From Euborellia annulipes (Eukaryota > Arthropoda > Insecta > Dermaptera > Anisolabididae): 64,000 nucleotides of DNA. Numbering within the stretch: the stretch's first letter is position 1; each line of letters starts with the position of its first letter. The translations under genes and the position numbers were made by a program. Shown piece after piece: positions 33,815 to 46,026 of this stretch. Below the pieces are notes generated by a model. It was not told the origin of the DNA. It searched no databases and worked only from the letters and a program-made list of their open reading frames with translations. The stretch is taken from NCBI GenBank assembly GCA_023213315.1, contig JAKCPI010027472.1:47396-111395 (forward strand), read 5' to 3'.

Positions 33815-33995
33815 GGACCGGAGAATAAAAGCCAGCATTTGATAGACTCATCTCACATCATCTTTAATTAGTAGATATTTGCACCGGCATCATTCTTGGC
33901 CATCATCAGTACAAAAAAAAAAAAATGATTTGGTCCTGCACCAAGATGATGTGAGAGGAGTCTATCAAATGCTGGCTTTTATTTTCCGGTCATTT
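33815..33995. mobile_element. Inverted-repeat MITE
   Basis: GACCGGAGAATAAAAGCCAG, CATTTGATAGACTCATCTCA and CATCATC form arms matched by their complements at 33930-33995, around an A run. Ends GACCGG / CCGGTC. Confidence 0.75.
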
Positions 33996-33999
33996 TCTT

Positions 34000-35300
34000 A
34001 CTAATAATATTTTTTTTTTTTAATACAAAAAAATCTGTAATTTCTGTTTTTCAGAAGGCTTTGATCGGGGTGGGGTTTAAACAGATATAGTTAAGCAAAT
34101 TAAATCCCATCACTGGTTATTTAAATAAAAGCGAAACGTTTTAAATTGAGCAGAGATTGTTCTGGACCCGTGCAGTCCTCAAATCTTAAATGTACCTGAA
34201 GAAGAAGTGAGTAAAACGTTGTATTAAATAAAAATAAATCACAGTTAACTCGAAAATATAATTTGTTTATTATTGATAACAATTGTTCAAATCCAAAATT
34301 AATCAAATATAGTTTTATTGTATGTTTATATATATACTAAGTAATATAATTTATAATTAATTTCAAATATAAACAGCCATACTTGATAATGTAGATGAGT
34401 TACAGAACGACTTGTAGGAGAATATTAAACAAAAAAGTTTCGAATTGAGAAAAAGAGTAAACAACATACCAATTATTTTGTTAATTTTCTTACAAAATAA
34501 TGAACAATTAATTTGTTTATTTAACAAATGTTAAAAATTGAAAAGTAATCAAACCAGACTAAGAAATTTCACAAAAACCAATCAGCCATATAGTCAGGTA
34601 CTAAATTGTTCTGAAAATAAAATAGAATTCAATTAGAATGAATAAAATACAAGTCAAAAGAAACATCAGCTTCTTCTTTCAGCATCTTATTTAATTGGTG
34701 AAGTTTTTGAATAAATTATAAAATAATAAGATTGTGTAAATCTTGAATTTCCTATTGTATATATTTTGTTCTTCTAATAAAAAAACCCCGAAAAATTTGA
34801 ATTTTTAGTCTACGAGTCTAACCAGAAAAAATAGAGGTAGGAGTTTCAATTCTCTAAGTGTAAGATTAATTTTAAAATTTTGTACATTGGTAAAATCAGA
34901 TTCAAAAGAGGTAAGGGTAATAAATGTCTGTGTTAAAAAATAAAATTAACTTAGGGCAGGAGGTGCAGGAGGCGTGCCCCCATTTAGATGACCTCAAAAC
35001 AAAAATATTATGTATTTTTATATTATCTTCTAAAAGTAGATGCAATTAATTTGATAGAGGTAAATATATTATTTTGTCTAGTGAATTATTTTAATACACT
35101 ATAAATTTGATTGCCTGATTTCCAGGAAAAGGATTTTTCGCAGGGGGAGGGAACCTACTCGTTTACCCCCGAACTGCTAAAACCGCAACTGGCCAGAATA
35201 GAGAGCTTATAAAACATTTAATCAAGTGAAAAGAAAGAAAATTTCAAAATCTAGGTAAAAAAAAATTTCGAATTAAACATATTGCCATATACCCGTGGAG
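34000..35300. other. No gene seen; decayed fold-back traces at 34125-34260
   Basis: AT-rich. GCGAAACGTTTTAAATTGAG (34130) and CCTGAAGAAGAAGTGAGTAA with AAACGTTGTA (34194-34220) look like degraded arms of the GAAACGTY fold-back type. Confidence 0.4.
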
Positions 35301-35304
35301 GGTA

Positions 35305-36190
35305 AAGGTGTGCAGCCGGAAGTTGAACCACGGATCCACCAATTTGTACTCGGTGTGTCCCTACCAGCTCCCCCCCCCAGACTACAGCACGGCATTCGGG
35401 TATATGAATTCAAGCTTCCAAACCCCCCCTCTTTTTATCTAATATTTGTGAAATTAAAAAAAATAAATTATTTAATTTATTAATAAAAATGAAAATTTTT
35501 ATTGGGGAAAAAAAAAAAAATCAATTATTAGTTATTAGGAGAACAAGGGGGAAGGGGAAGGGGGTAATTACCCCCCCTCGAGATTTGAAAAAATACCTTT
35601 TTTTTCGCAAAAAAATTTATTTTTAATGTAAAATTTTAAAAATTAATACTTGAAAATTTGATTTATATTTATATTCTGCCAATCAAGTACAGAATGTGCC
35701 TTTAAATTACCGAAATTATGAAAAAATAGTGTGCTGTGCGACGAGTCACACCAGATTACCCCCCCCTCCTCAGAAACACCTCTGGATCCGCCCTTGCAGG
35801 AGAAATGGACCCAAATTTCTCCGTCGAGCAGGTGCAATCTAATGTAGTTAAAATAATTGAGAAGACCTCAAATTTAATAAATAAAATAATAGATATTTAA
35901 TTATATAAATTTCCTTCGCGGCTTACATACGCGATAATATCTTAAATATTGTATATGTAATTTCTTATTTATTAATTAATTAAATTTGAGGTCTTCTCAA
36001 TTATTCTAACTGGATTGCACATGGTCGAAGGATAAATTTGTAGGGACGAATTTGGATCTATTTCTCCTGATAACTAAAATTGCTTTCTAAGTGAATTCAT
36101 ATACCAGAATGCCGTGCTGTGGTCTAGTGGTAAGGGCACACCGAGTACAAATTGGTGGATCTGTGGCTCAAGCGGCACCCCCCCCCCCCA
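35305..36190. mobile_element. Large fold-back element with tRNA-like (SA) tips
   Basis: tRNA-like ends in opposite orientation (minus 35305-35400, plus 36105-36180: GTGGTCTAGTGGTAAGGGCA and GGTGGATCTGTGGCTC). A second inverted pair, GAGAAATGGACCCAAATTTC with TTGAGAAGACCTCAAATTTA, spans 35798-35890 and 35980-36073. An R3 copy (35560-35800, minus) occupies the left half. Confidence 0.55.
35560..35800 (-). repeat. Repeat R3 copy
   Basis: Minus strand: AAGGGCGGATCCAGAGGTGT, a G run, TAATCTGGTGTGACTCGTCG, then AATTTCGGTAATTTAAAGGC. Shared with 63150-63330, 63935-64000 and the partial copy at 41820-41920. Confidence 0.65.
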
Positions 36191-36224
36191 CTCCCCGGGC
36201 ATATTAAATAATAAATATTTTTAA

Positions 36225-36420
36225 TTATAGACCACATTTTTGTATTAAATATTTATTAAGTCGGAGAAAGTGCACAGTGCTTGATAACGGCTGCATAATA
36301 AGCAGTTGAAACGTTGTAGAGTATTTATATATTATATTTTTAATAAATATTTAATACAAAAATGTGGTCTATAATTAAATATTCTCCTAATAATAATATT
36401 TCAAACCACAAAAGCTTTAA
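36225..36420. mobile_element. Intronic fold-back family F, short copy (intergenic)
   Basis: TTTTTAATTATAGACCACAT at both ends in opposite orientation, enclosing CGGCTGCATAATAAGCAGTT and GAAACGTTGTA. See 44470-44985. Confidence 0.65.
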
Positions 36421-36424
36421 TAAA

Positions 36425-37285
36425 CACATTCGTAATAAATATTTAATTATATAAATTTCCCTCGCCGCTTACATACGCGATGTACGATATATAATATCTT
36501 AAATATTGTATAAGCCACTTTCTTATTTAAATAAATATTCATTTACCACCCTCTTCATTTAGCAGTTAAAAAGTACGTATGCATAATAAAAATTTTTTAG
36601 AAAGGTTATTAAGTAATAATATGGTATAATAAACTAAATTGTTAATAAAAACTTAATAATTTTTTTAATGGAAATAACATGTCCATATAATTCATAATTA
36701 TATAAGAATCGTGATAAACTGATTAAGTGTAAATTCAGCACCGTGGAATAATTAAAATCAAATTATAAATGATATCGCCTTATTTCTAGCAACCAAATAC
36801 AAAGATCCTTGTAGTGGTTGCCTATCTGCAGGCGCAGTTAAAATTATTTTAAACAAATATATTGTATTGAATATATTTAATAAATCAAATTTGTAAATGA
36901 CCTATTCGCTTTACACAAAATTTTCTCATACCGATAAATTTTAGAAAGGTCGATGGGAAGAACGAAAAAAAAAATTGAAATAATTTCGATTTTGTTTTAG
37001 TGTATATAGCATATATTAGTGTATTTACAAATAGATCTATTATATTCAATAATAATTTAATTATGTTTTTACTATTTTGATTAAAATTGCAAATAAATTA
37101 AATAAGAATTTCTACTGAATGAATTATTATAATATTAAAAAAGTTCATTTTCTCGATAAATGTAAAATATGAAATTTTACAATAGACAAAAAAATTCTTG
37201 CATTATTTAAAATATATATGATGAGCGTCAGTTTTTTTAAATGAGATAAAGGTATATTTCTTGACTATAAGATTTTGGTACGTGT
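36425..37285. other. No gene seen (AT-rich)
   Basis: The first 100 bases repeat 35890-35965 (TTCCCTCGCCGCTTACATAC, AATATCTTAAATATTG). The remainder is AT-rich with nothing recognisable. Confidence 0.5.
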
Positions 37286-37289
37286 AAAT

Positions 37290-37503
37290 TCCTTTCTCTT
37301 ACTCTATATATGAAATATGTAGAGAGAGAAAATATTGCGATCATGTCAAAAATTCGATGTCGAGATTTCCGTAGGACGTTTGAGGTCCCCTGAGTCCAAA
37401 AAAGTGGGTCCCGCAAATTGGTCTGTCGGGATGTCTGAGTGTCTACGTGTAACGATTTTAATAAGCAAGTTGTGTGCTGTGCGCTAGTCACACCAGATTT
37501 TTT
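37290..37503 (+). repeat. Repeat R1, internally deleted copy
   Basis: Starts CTTTCTCTTACTC, continues GATGTCGAGATTTCCG and TGGTCTGTCGG, then jumps to the AAGTTGTGTGCTGTGCGCTA end and CACACCAGATTTT. Confidence 0.7.
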
Positions 37504-37754
37504 TCTTCAATAAAACCGAAACGAGGTTAGATGCATCCCGTTGGCTTTACCTTCATATTATATATATATATATATATATGTACCATGGTGACCATAAAGA
37601 ATTGCACTTTCAGGTTTCTGAAAGATTGCCTACAATAGATAGAAATATAAATGTTATCATTCAAAACCGTGTGAAACCTCACATACAATGAAAATATCTA
37701 TTTATAAATACGTTTCACGTAAAATCTAGCCCAATTCCTCTTCAAACTATAAAA

Positions 37755-38400
37755 TATGCCTACTAGTTAGGCTGAACGCATACCAATTGAGCAAAAACGT
37801 TTTTGCCTAAAACTGTTTTTTCAATGCTTTTCTATGGGTCAACGCACACCGAAGAGACAAAACACAATTGGACATGATTCGGCATCATTAAACAAAATGT
37901 TTTGCCATTAAGCATTTTGCTCGGAGCAAAACGTTTTTTCTCGATCGGTGTGCGTTGGCATCGAGCAAAACACGTTTTGCTCGTGGACAAAACGTTTTGC
38001 TCAATTGGTGTGGGTTCAGCCTTAGCAAATGACTCATCACTACAAATGCAGTGTCTGTGTGAACTTACCTTAGGTTGGCTTCTCTGGTCTTTTATTATAG
38101 ACCATAAGCCATCCCTTTTGAACATTAGATAGCCTAGATAGCCTAGTCTTTTAATATCAAATTAATTTGATCTTATATTAATAGAATTTCAACTTTTTAA
38201 TTAATTTCATCTTTTTATTTGAAAATTATTTCAAAATATGAACGAAATTTGTATCTCAATTTTAAATCAAATTCTTTAAAAGGGATAGTTTATGTATGGT
38301 CTACAATAAACCCACAGAAGCCAACCACAGAAGTTCACATAGACACTGCATATGTAGTGGTGAGTCATTTGGGCTGCCTAACTAGTAGGCAACTTTCGAA
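37755..38400. mobile_element. Fold-back element interrupted by a PIF/Harbinger-like MITE
   Basis: Outer arms: TGCCTACTAGTTA... and ACTCATCACTACAAATGCAG at the left, complements (CTGCATATGTAGTGGTGAGT, GCCTAACTAGTAGGCA) at 38340-38395. The left arm is split by 37770-38021. A trace of the same arm (TTTGGGCTGCCTAACTA) lies at 11878-11896. Confidence 0.65.
37770..38021. mobile_element. PIF/Harbinger-like MITE
   Basis: Termini GGCTGAACGCATACCAATTG and its counterpart CAATTGGTGTGGGTTCAGCC, flanked by TTA on both sides (37767-37769, 38022-38024), the 3-bp duplication typical of PIF/Harbinger. The interior repeats CAAAACGTTTTG. Confidence 0.75.
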
Positions 38401-38404
38401 TAAA

Positions 38405-38660
38405 AGAAAGTGAAATGGTCAGAGCCGGCTCTACTTGCAAAAAGCAAAAGATGCGTCGCATCGGGGCGCCATAATTTAGGCAATATTTAACCCCCTGGAC
38501 CCCCTTGCTCACCCACAGCGAGGGTTAAATATTGCATAAATTATGGCGCCCTTATGGGTGAGCAAGTTCTGCATTCAGGGGCGTAAATAAAATTTTTTCG
38601 TACGGCGGAAAAAATTTCGTGTTCCTAAAAAAAAGATGAAATGATTTTCATGGGAGGGGG
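38405..38660. mobile_element. hAT-like fragments
   Basis: CAGAGCCGGCTCTAC (38411) and CAGGGGCGTAAATAAAATTT (38577) both look like hAT left ends. Between them an inverted pair GGGGCGCCATAATTTA / AAATTATGGCGCCC. Confidence 0.45.
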
Positions 38661-39329
38661 AAAAATTTTGCAATTGCAAAATTTTAAAGTTGTAAGGCGT
38701 CAATTACTGTTCTGCATCGGTGAACCAAAATCCTAGAGCAGGTACTGGCAATGGTCGCCAAATATATATATATATATATATAGCATTTGCAAGTCAAATA
38801 CAATAATTTTTGAATAAAACTTTCTATTTTGACTGACTTGGTTCTCCAAAGAACTAATATGATCAAATAATTATACAGTAGATAGGAAAGGAGCGTGCAG
38901 CCAGGTAAAAACAGTTTCCGTTTTAATGAAATAAAGCCATCTTCAGTCCAATAGTCGGAGTATGAACTCGAATGACAGAACATTGAGTCAAATTGTGGAG
39001 TTGTCATTTGTGTGTATTATTATACATAAATTGTTTGTACAAAAATACAATGCAATGCTTATCAGACTTTTATACAATACGCCAAGTTTTAGATACAAAT
39101 TTGTTTTGATTAATAAAATAATTTTTTGTGAATTCTGACTTTTTCTGTTTCCAATATAGCCTATGCACTGCATGTATCTAGAAGTGTAGATTTTAACAGA
39201 TTAGTGAGTTTTTTCGCATGCATCGATTAACATTAATAATATAACATAAATTTTGACCCCGGTGAAGATTTGGTATCTTTTCATGTGAACGGTCACATAT
39301 ATATTATATATTGTATATATATGGGAAGA

Positions 39330-40130
39330 TATAATTTCTTGGGTTAAGTCGTGTTGGTTGTTGAGATTTACTCGACGTTTCAGCTTTCCTTTTGAAGGTA
39401 TTTTTAGAAATAGGGAGTAATTATGTAGGTGGTTTGTTTTCGATATCACAGTCTTGCTGGGGGAGTCTTTAAATAAAAACAATGCGATTTGGAGGGCTGC
39501 ATTATAAAATACTTAGTATGCAATTTTATCAGTGAGTTTTATGGGTATGGTATACAAAGTAAAAACTCGTTTGTATTATTATTTTAATTTATTCAAATTT
39601 GAGGATTTCACTAACTCATACATCAATATTAACTATAATACTGTATTTGTTGTTGATAAACGAAGCAACTGAGTAAGTTACTTATCAAAGAGGATTTTGA
39701 CTTTATAAATTTCATGTTGGGAAAGCTGCTTTCGCAAAGAAACGTGCCTCCCATCATTGAGCCCAGTGTTAGGCCTATGTTTCGCAAGTTAGGGTATCGT
39801 TCTTCAGGCAGCAATTTGAAAAAGTCCAATCCAGTTTCAGTTCTTCCTTCCACTATCATAAATTTTAGTAAAAGTCTAATAGTTTTAATGTGTCCTATCC
39901 AGGCAAAAATAGCTGTTGGGAATTTTCCAAAATAGGGATAATATGTGTACATTTAAAGACCTCATGTTGGACAGTCCTGATCTAAGACATTCACTGACTA
40001 GACATGGGGACCAGAAAACAATCCACCTTCACCATTATAAACCCTCACTCATGAAAATGTCCTCAAAAGGAGAGATTAAATCTCTACAACCAACTCAAAC
40101 ATCCAGTCTCAGGGGCCTTCAGGTATATAT
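39330..40130. mobile_element. Inverted-arm element around a hAT transposase relic
   Basis: Arms at 39345-39450 and 40010-40110 are diverged inverted copies (GAAAACAA(A/T)CCACCT, CTTCAAAAGGA, TAAATCTC(A/T)ACAACCAAC). The left arm has GCTGAAACGTCGAG on the minus strand. The transposase piece lies between. Confidence 0.5.
39629..39952 (-). pseudogene. hAT-family transposase C-terminal fragment
   Basis: A 107-codon open stretch without an obvious start. LDFFKLLPEERYPNLRNIGL, then GGTFLCESSFPNMKFIKSKSS, matches the C-terminal dimerisation region of hAT transposases and their ZBED-like domesticated relatives (CES-F-x-M-K-x-I-KSK pattern). No zinc finger or catalytic part was found nearby, so it is a relic. 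Confidence 0.65.
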
Positions 40131-40141
40131 ATATCTGAAGA

Positions 40142-40172
<31 letters not shown>

Positions 40173-40544
40173 AGAAAATTAATATTCACATGCTCAGTCG
40201 CGGATTCCTTTCAGGACATATCAGAATAAATATATATATATATAATGAAAAAGAAGGTCAAAAACATTTCTAGATTTAGTAAAATTAACAATTTATGTCT
40301 AGAAAAAGTGAAAGGGCAAGAGTATGATAGGGTTTATTTTTAATTCACTTAATAAATATTCATACTCATTCTTGTTTAATAATAAATGAACACTCATGTG
40401 ATCATTAAATTAGTTTTTCTATAACAAAAAAAATAGATTGTAGCAAAATCACGTTAGATATATATAAGTAGGTCAATCAAATTGAACAAGATTTTTGAAT
40501 AAAATTTGTGTGTTTCGAAATGGCAGACTACAACCCTAATCTAC

Positions 40545-40760
40545 CTGAAGTGGTTGCAGACAGTGAAGTGATAATCCCAAGATGAGAAGTAGTCCAACAA
40601 AGTAGAGAATGATGAAAGTGATCATTAATAGATGATGAACCATGAGAGAGAGAAGAACACCTCGTTGGGGAGGTCATCAAACACAATTCAATCAAATTCT
40701 ACGACTAATATTTCAAATTCTTCATCTCCTTGCAATTCATTCACCCATTTTTTTACTAAT
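40545..40760 (-). other. Possible distal 5' UTR exon for the USP2-like gene
   Basis: On the minus strand this stretch is of mixed composition, unlike the surrounding AT-rich repeats, and ends at a good donor-like site (CACTTCAG|GTAGAT, exon end 40545). The next known minus-strand acceptor is at 31232, just before the USP2-like start codon, so it could be a non-coding first exon with a 9.3-kb intron. On the plus strand the same bases hold only a 22-codon ORF. This is inference from splice-site appearance and position. Confidence 0.25.
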
Positions 40761-40764
40761 TAAA

Positions 40765-42250
40765 TACGACGCACAATTTTTTTTATGGTAAATTTAATTA
40801 TTTTTTATATTTATGAATAATATTTGGTATTCTATAATTAAAAAAATTAAGAATATTCTAGATAAATAAAAAATAAAAACAAATTTTATATTACCTTCGA
40901 ATAGTGAAGAATTTTAGGAGTAATATCTCATGAAATGAGAAAACACTCGATTAGAAATAGCACTCATAGCGCTAATTAAACAAATTTAATCACTAAAAAT
41001 GTTTTGATGAATAATTGTAATGGAAATTGGAAAAAAAAAAAAAAATTCGGAAGGTCCAAATTACCTAGTTACCATTTAAAGAACATGACGTCAGTGGCAT
41101 AATTATAGGCTCAGAGACAGAGGAATTGAAAACAAGAGCGCATTTTGTACAAAAAAAAATCAAAAATGAAAGAAACAAACAAATCTAAAGATACGAATCA
41201 TAAATATAAAAACCGAATTTATTTCCCCCCCCCACTGAATTTTTATTAAATCATTTACACTAAATGGGGATAGATCAAAGATGAGACGGGGAAAAGCAAA
41301 TGGGAGAAAGTTACGGAGTGAGAAAGTAGGGTAAACATTTATTTTTTATGAAAAAGTTAAAAATTCTTTTTTTTTTAGGTATCTTATATTTTATCGTGGT
41401 AAATAATGTTTTTATTTCGATATAAATTGTTAGTTCTAGAAATGTCATCAGCGAATACGCCATCTACACTCACGGAGCGCATTTTTTTAAAAACTTTTTT
41501 AGCTAATCAATAAGTTCGGGGGCCTTGAGTCAAATAAATCCAACTCTGTTTGAAAAAATCACTAATTTTATCTTAAAAGAAAATTATATTTTTAATTAAA
41601 ATGATAATTTAGTAATTTTTATGAATTATATATATATATATATGTTAAGGTGTCCCTTAATTTGATTATTTCCGAATTTTTCAATCTCACCCACAAATAA
41701 ATATTTTCTACCAATTTTGTACTTTTTCGGATAACGTTAAACGTGTGATTTAAATGTAAACAATATTTTATTTTTTTCGTGGACTTTTGAAAAATATTAT
41801 TTTAATAATAATTATTTTTAAAATTAATACTTAAAAATTTGATGTATATTTATATTCTGGCAAACAAGTACAGAATGCGCTTTTAAATTACCGAAATTAA
41901 AAAAAAATAGTGTGCTGTTTAAATCCTTTATGACAATGTCTGAAAAAAATTGAATCGTTTTTTTTTTTATATTAAAAATAAAAACTGTTTTTTAGAAGTT
42001 TTTCAATATGAAAAAAAATGTTTCAATTGTAATTTGAAAAGATCTAAAAAATAAAAATTAATCAATTCAATAGAAAAAAAAAATATTAGATATTTTTTCT
42101 GCCAATGTCATACGTACGTTTCTGAATTTGATGATATACGATGTTTTGAATTGAGCCTTAGATGTTTTATGAAAAATTTGATGCAAAATTTTTATTTTTA
42201 ACTTGTGGATAAATTCGAAAAATTTTCATTTTTTTTTCTCCAGAATGTGA
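40765..42250. other. No gene seen; R3 fragment at 41820-41920
   Basis: AT-rich with A/T runs. CAGTGGCATAATTATAGGC at 41094 resembles a hAT end. The ORFs are short and unrecognised. Confidence 0.45.
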
Positions 42251-42254
42251 ATTA

Positions 42255-42990
42255 TTTTGTGATTACGCTTGTAAGGCTTCAAAAGGAGAACGAAACGTCG
42301 AGGGCCGAAAAAACTAATTTTTTATTTCTAAGTTGTAATAGCGTGGAAAAGTTGCAAATTATATAGACAAAAAAAAAGGAAAAAAAATTTATCAAAATCG
42401 GATGACATCTTCCGATCACACATTGGACCTAAAGTTTGACAAAATATGAAAAAAAAACTTCATTTTTGAGATTGTTTTTTTTTTTTTTAATTTTTGAATT
42501 AGATGTTTTCGTAATGTAATAGTTTTTGTAACGTCTTCAAAAAGAGCCTAAAAACATTGGGTTTTAATTTGGTTTAGATCATTTGATATCTGATAAGTCC
42601 TGAAATATGCCAAAATAATGAAAAAGTTAATTACATTTTTACGAGTTTTTCTTTTATATCTTTAATATACTTTTTTTTAACGTGATAGATAGAGTATTTT
42701 TATTATTTCGAACATAATAACATTGTATTGTATTATGGTGTGATTTAAAAATTTAAAAAATAATCGCAAAAATGAAGTTTTTTTCATATTTGGTCAAACT
42801 TTAGGGACTATACGCAAGCGGAAGATGTGAACCGATTTTTATATTTTTTTTTTCCTTTTTTTGTCTATATAATTCGCAACTTTTCCGCGATATTACAACT
42901 TCGAAATAAAAAACTAAGTTTTTTTGGCACACCCTAATATATATTAATATATTATTTCCTTTTGAAGCCTTATAAGCGTAATCATGCGTA
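42255..42990. mobile_element. 0.74-kb palindromic element
   Basis: Arms of about 220-250 bp: GATTACGCTTGTAAGGCTTC, AGTTGTAATAGCGTGGAAAA, ATATAGACAAAAAAAAGGAA and GGAAGATGT-type blocks pair with their complements up to 42985. The left arm has CTTCAAAAGGAG...CGAAACGTCGAG. Intergenic. Confidence 0.7.
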
Positions 42991-43900
42991 TTTAAATTGT
43001 TTTGAAATAGAAAATCTAAATTGTTTAATTTATTAATGTTTGGATTTTTTTAATGCGTATAAGTGAAAAGCTGTAAGTGAAATTTCTCTGATGATGATGA
43101 AAAAGATAAAAAAAAAAGAAAAGTTGTTGAGGAGAAAGGCGATGAACATGTTGGAATGAATGAATGATAAGATACTTTACTATTATATTATTGTAATTAT
43201 TATATTAATAAATAATATATATTTAAATAAATTTCAATATATAATTATATACATTTTTATATATTTTTTTTTCTCTTTTAAAAATTTTTTTTGGTGAAAT
43301 TTTTATATAATTTTTTTATAATAACAAACGTATTAATAATAATTATTTTATTAATATAATATCAAAATACAATAAAAGGTATAGATTTAGGAAAAAAAAA
43401 ACTTATTAATAAGTTTTTTTTTTTTTTTGAACTGATAAATGATAAATAATACGAACGTTTATAATGTATGGTATAATATAAATATAGAATTCTGTAAAGA
43501 AATATGTAGAACAAACATAAAAAATGTAATAAGATTTTAACATATACAATAGCCAGAGCCTTTCAGAGAAGATGCGAGGCCCGGGGAAATTATTGAACAA
43601 AAAAAAAATAAAAAAACCTAGTAGAAAACCTAGTGTAGAGCATAGGAAATGCCATTGCATTGATTCTACACCTCTTAATTATAGTTTCCGTTTTGCAATT
43701 CAATATAAGTTGGTCTAAAATATTGAATTGCCAAGTTATTTGAGGCCTCGTATTACGAGACCCGAGGCAACGGCCCTGCCTCTGATAGGTCTTGGAAATA
43801 GGAAAGAAAATGTCTTATTTTTTTCCTTTTTAAATATTTTATAAGTGGACGGTAATTTCCTTATTAACAGACTCTGATTCACGCATGATTAAAAAAAATC
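42991..43900. other. UPF2 3' flank with a hAT-like element
   Basis: AT-rich to 43550. CCAGAGCCTTTCAGAGAAGA (43550) and GAGGCAACGGCCCTG (43762-43776) look like the ends of a roughly 225-bp hAT-type MITE. Confidence 0.4.
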
Positions 43901-43904
43901 TAAA

Positions 43905-43910
43905 TTTATT
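43905..43910 (-). promoter_or_regulatory. Candidate UPF2 polyadenylation signal
   Basis: AATAAA on the minus strand about 31 bases after the UPF2 stop codon. Position and exact hexamer fit a poly(A) signal; in such AT-rich DNA chance occurrence is possible. Confidence 0.45.
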
Positions 43911-43941
43911 AAAATTTGATTTTTCTTCAATAAGTACAGGA

Positions 43942-46026
43942 TTATTTCAATTTCTTGCCAAATATTAAATCAGCATCTGGAGCCCCTTTGGGGTGCTGAT
44001 ATTTGATACGCCGTTCTCTATTTAAATTCATCACGACTGGTCGATTCTAAAAACATTATAATAATACATGAATTTATAATTCACTTTACATTTAATTTTA
44101 CAATTAAAATTTTCGTTGATTACTAAGAAAGGATTGGAGAAATCAAACAGCAATAAAATATAAAAGCACCAGATATCATTTATTTCAAATATTTCGGCTT
44201 GCCTGACACCAGTGCTAGATATGATTTAGTGGAGGGTGGGTCTTGACATAATAAAAGTAGATTTCTTATAACTTTAAGTTAGTGAGTTGTTATTAGCATC
44301 ATGTCAGTAGGATTTAGAGCTGTTTCTAATTCATATTAAGAACATTATTCTTTAGTTTTTTTTAATGAACATGTTATTTCTTTCGCTTTCTAGGATATGG
44401 TTAATATAAAATAATCGACTCGTTTAAAGAATTTTAAAGACAAATTATTTATCACGAATGTGTTTACCAAAGCTTTTGTTGTTTGTATTATTATTATTTT
44501 TAGAGGAGTTTTTAATTATAGACCACATTTTGTTATTAATTAATTATTAAAAATATAAATACTGTATAACGTTTTGACTAATTATTCTGCAGTCTTTTTC
44601 AAGTACTGTGCACTTGCTCCGACTTAGGTGAACTAACCTCTATGGGATCGTTACGTGCATTTCATATACAACGACGTCAACTCCCTCTACAGCCATTTCT
44701 ACGAAGTTAGACATAAACTTCAGATGATGATTGTTTAACTTGATGGGAACGAGTGTAGATGGCGCTGAAGTTGGTGTTCAACTTCATAGGAATGGATGTA
44801 GATGGCGCCAGCGTCGTTTTATATAAAATGCTTGCGGCGGTCCCTTAGAGGTTAGTTCACATGAGTCGGAGCAAGTGCACAGTGCTTGAAAACGGCTGCA
44901 GAATAAGTAGTCGAAACTTTGTACAGTATTTATATTATTAATAAATAATTAATACCAAATGTGGTCTATAATTAAGAACTCTCATAATAAAAAAATTACT
45001 TTACTGATAGGCTGATGATTCAGGATAATGACTGAGGGTGATGTTAAATGATGTTAAAGTAATGTCGAAAATTCATTTAAATAAGATGCTGATTAAAAAA
45101 AGTGATGTCATATTTAATTTAAAAAAATAAAATAAATCTGTGACCTGGTTTAGCATTTCTTGGTAATCCTCTTCCTCAAGTCTTTCGTTTATGTCAAGTG
45201 TTAATTTCTTAAATTTCTCTTTTTCGGCTCTCTCGGCCTCTTCTTTATTTTTCAAATTCATTGCTAGATCAGATGTAATCGGGACAGCTAAATTCTTATA
45301 TTGTTTCTTATGACCTTTTCTTAACATTAGAGTAAAATTGATAGTTGACTTTTCTTCATTAGATGATTCTTTTAATTGTTCTGAAAAAATTAATTAAAAA
45401 GAAATTATAATGAAAAAGAAAAAAAAAGAAATTACCTAGAAACAAAATAATTAATTTTAGAATTAAAATTTTGACAAACCAGTTTTGTTGGATAAAGTAA
45501 AAGGATTTTTATATATAAATATCTGACTATTTTGAAAATAAATAGCTTTACTTTCGAAAAAAATTGTTAACATTTTATCATTAAATTTAGAATATTTTGA
45601 CAAGATGGAAAAATTTTTATAATACAATTTATGAAATAGAAAATGTCTTTTAAAATTTTATGACGGTTTGGGAGATAATATCACAAAATTTTTGCATCTA
45701 TGGATTCGAAACGTAAATATGATCTATAATTAAAAGCGCCCATAATAATAATAATAATACAAACCACAAAAACTTTAATAAACACAAAGTTAGTATACTT
45801 GCAAAACAGTCAGATATTTATTCCGTACCCTGTACCTACCATAGGTTTTTTTTGAATTAGATCTGATATGTAATGGCACTGATATATCTGTACATTGAGG
45901 TTTCACATGTTCTTTAATTCTTTCGTGGTAATTATCAAATACCATCCTGTCAAAAGCTAATTGAAATTCATCATCTTCCGTACAATTAACAAGACTAGGT
46001 CCTATTAAACTAGGAAGTTGATCACT
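43942..46026 (-). CDS. UPF2: UPF2 exons 19-21: UPF1-binding region and C-terminus
   Basis: Exon 19 (45840-46026) has CTEDDEFQLAFDRMVFDNY, matching the UPF1-contacting helix of other UPF2 proteins, followed by the beta-hairpin segment (DISVPLHIRS). Exon 20 (45145-45380) has LMLRKGHKKQYKNLAVPI and KKLTLDINERLEEEDYQEML. Exon 21 (43942-44046) has the tail RRIKYQHPKGAPDADLIFG then KKLK and TAA (43942-43944). Exon 19 could use a second donor four bases downstream (GGTAGGTACA), but only the first keeps frame. Confidence 0.93.

Noticed and set aside
40521..40589. 22-codon plus-strand ORF (MADYNPNLPEVV...)
   Set aside because: Too short and without context. The opposite strand shows a donor-like site and is the better candidate for function.
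44880..44930. Canonical hammerhead ribozyme in family F
   Set aside because: The stem is good, but CTTGAAAA replaces CTGANGA, losing the invariant G8. It is reported only as a related structure.
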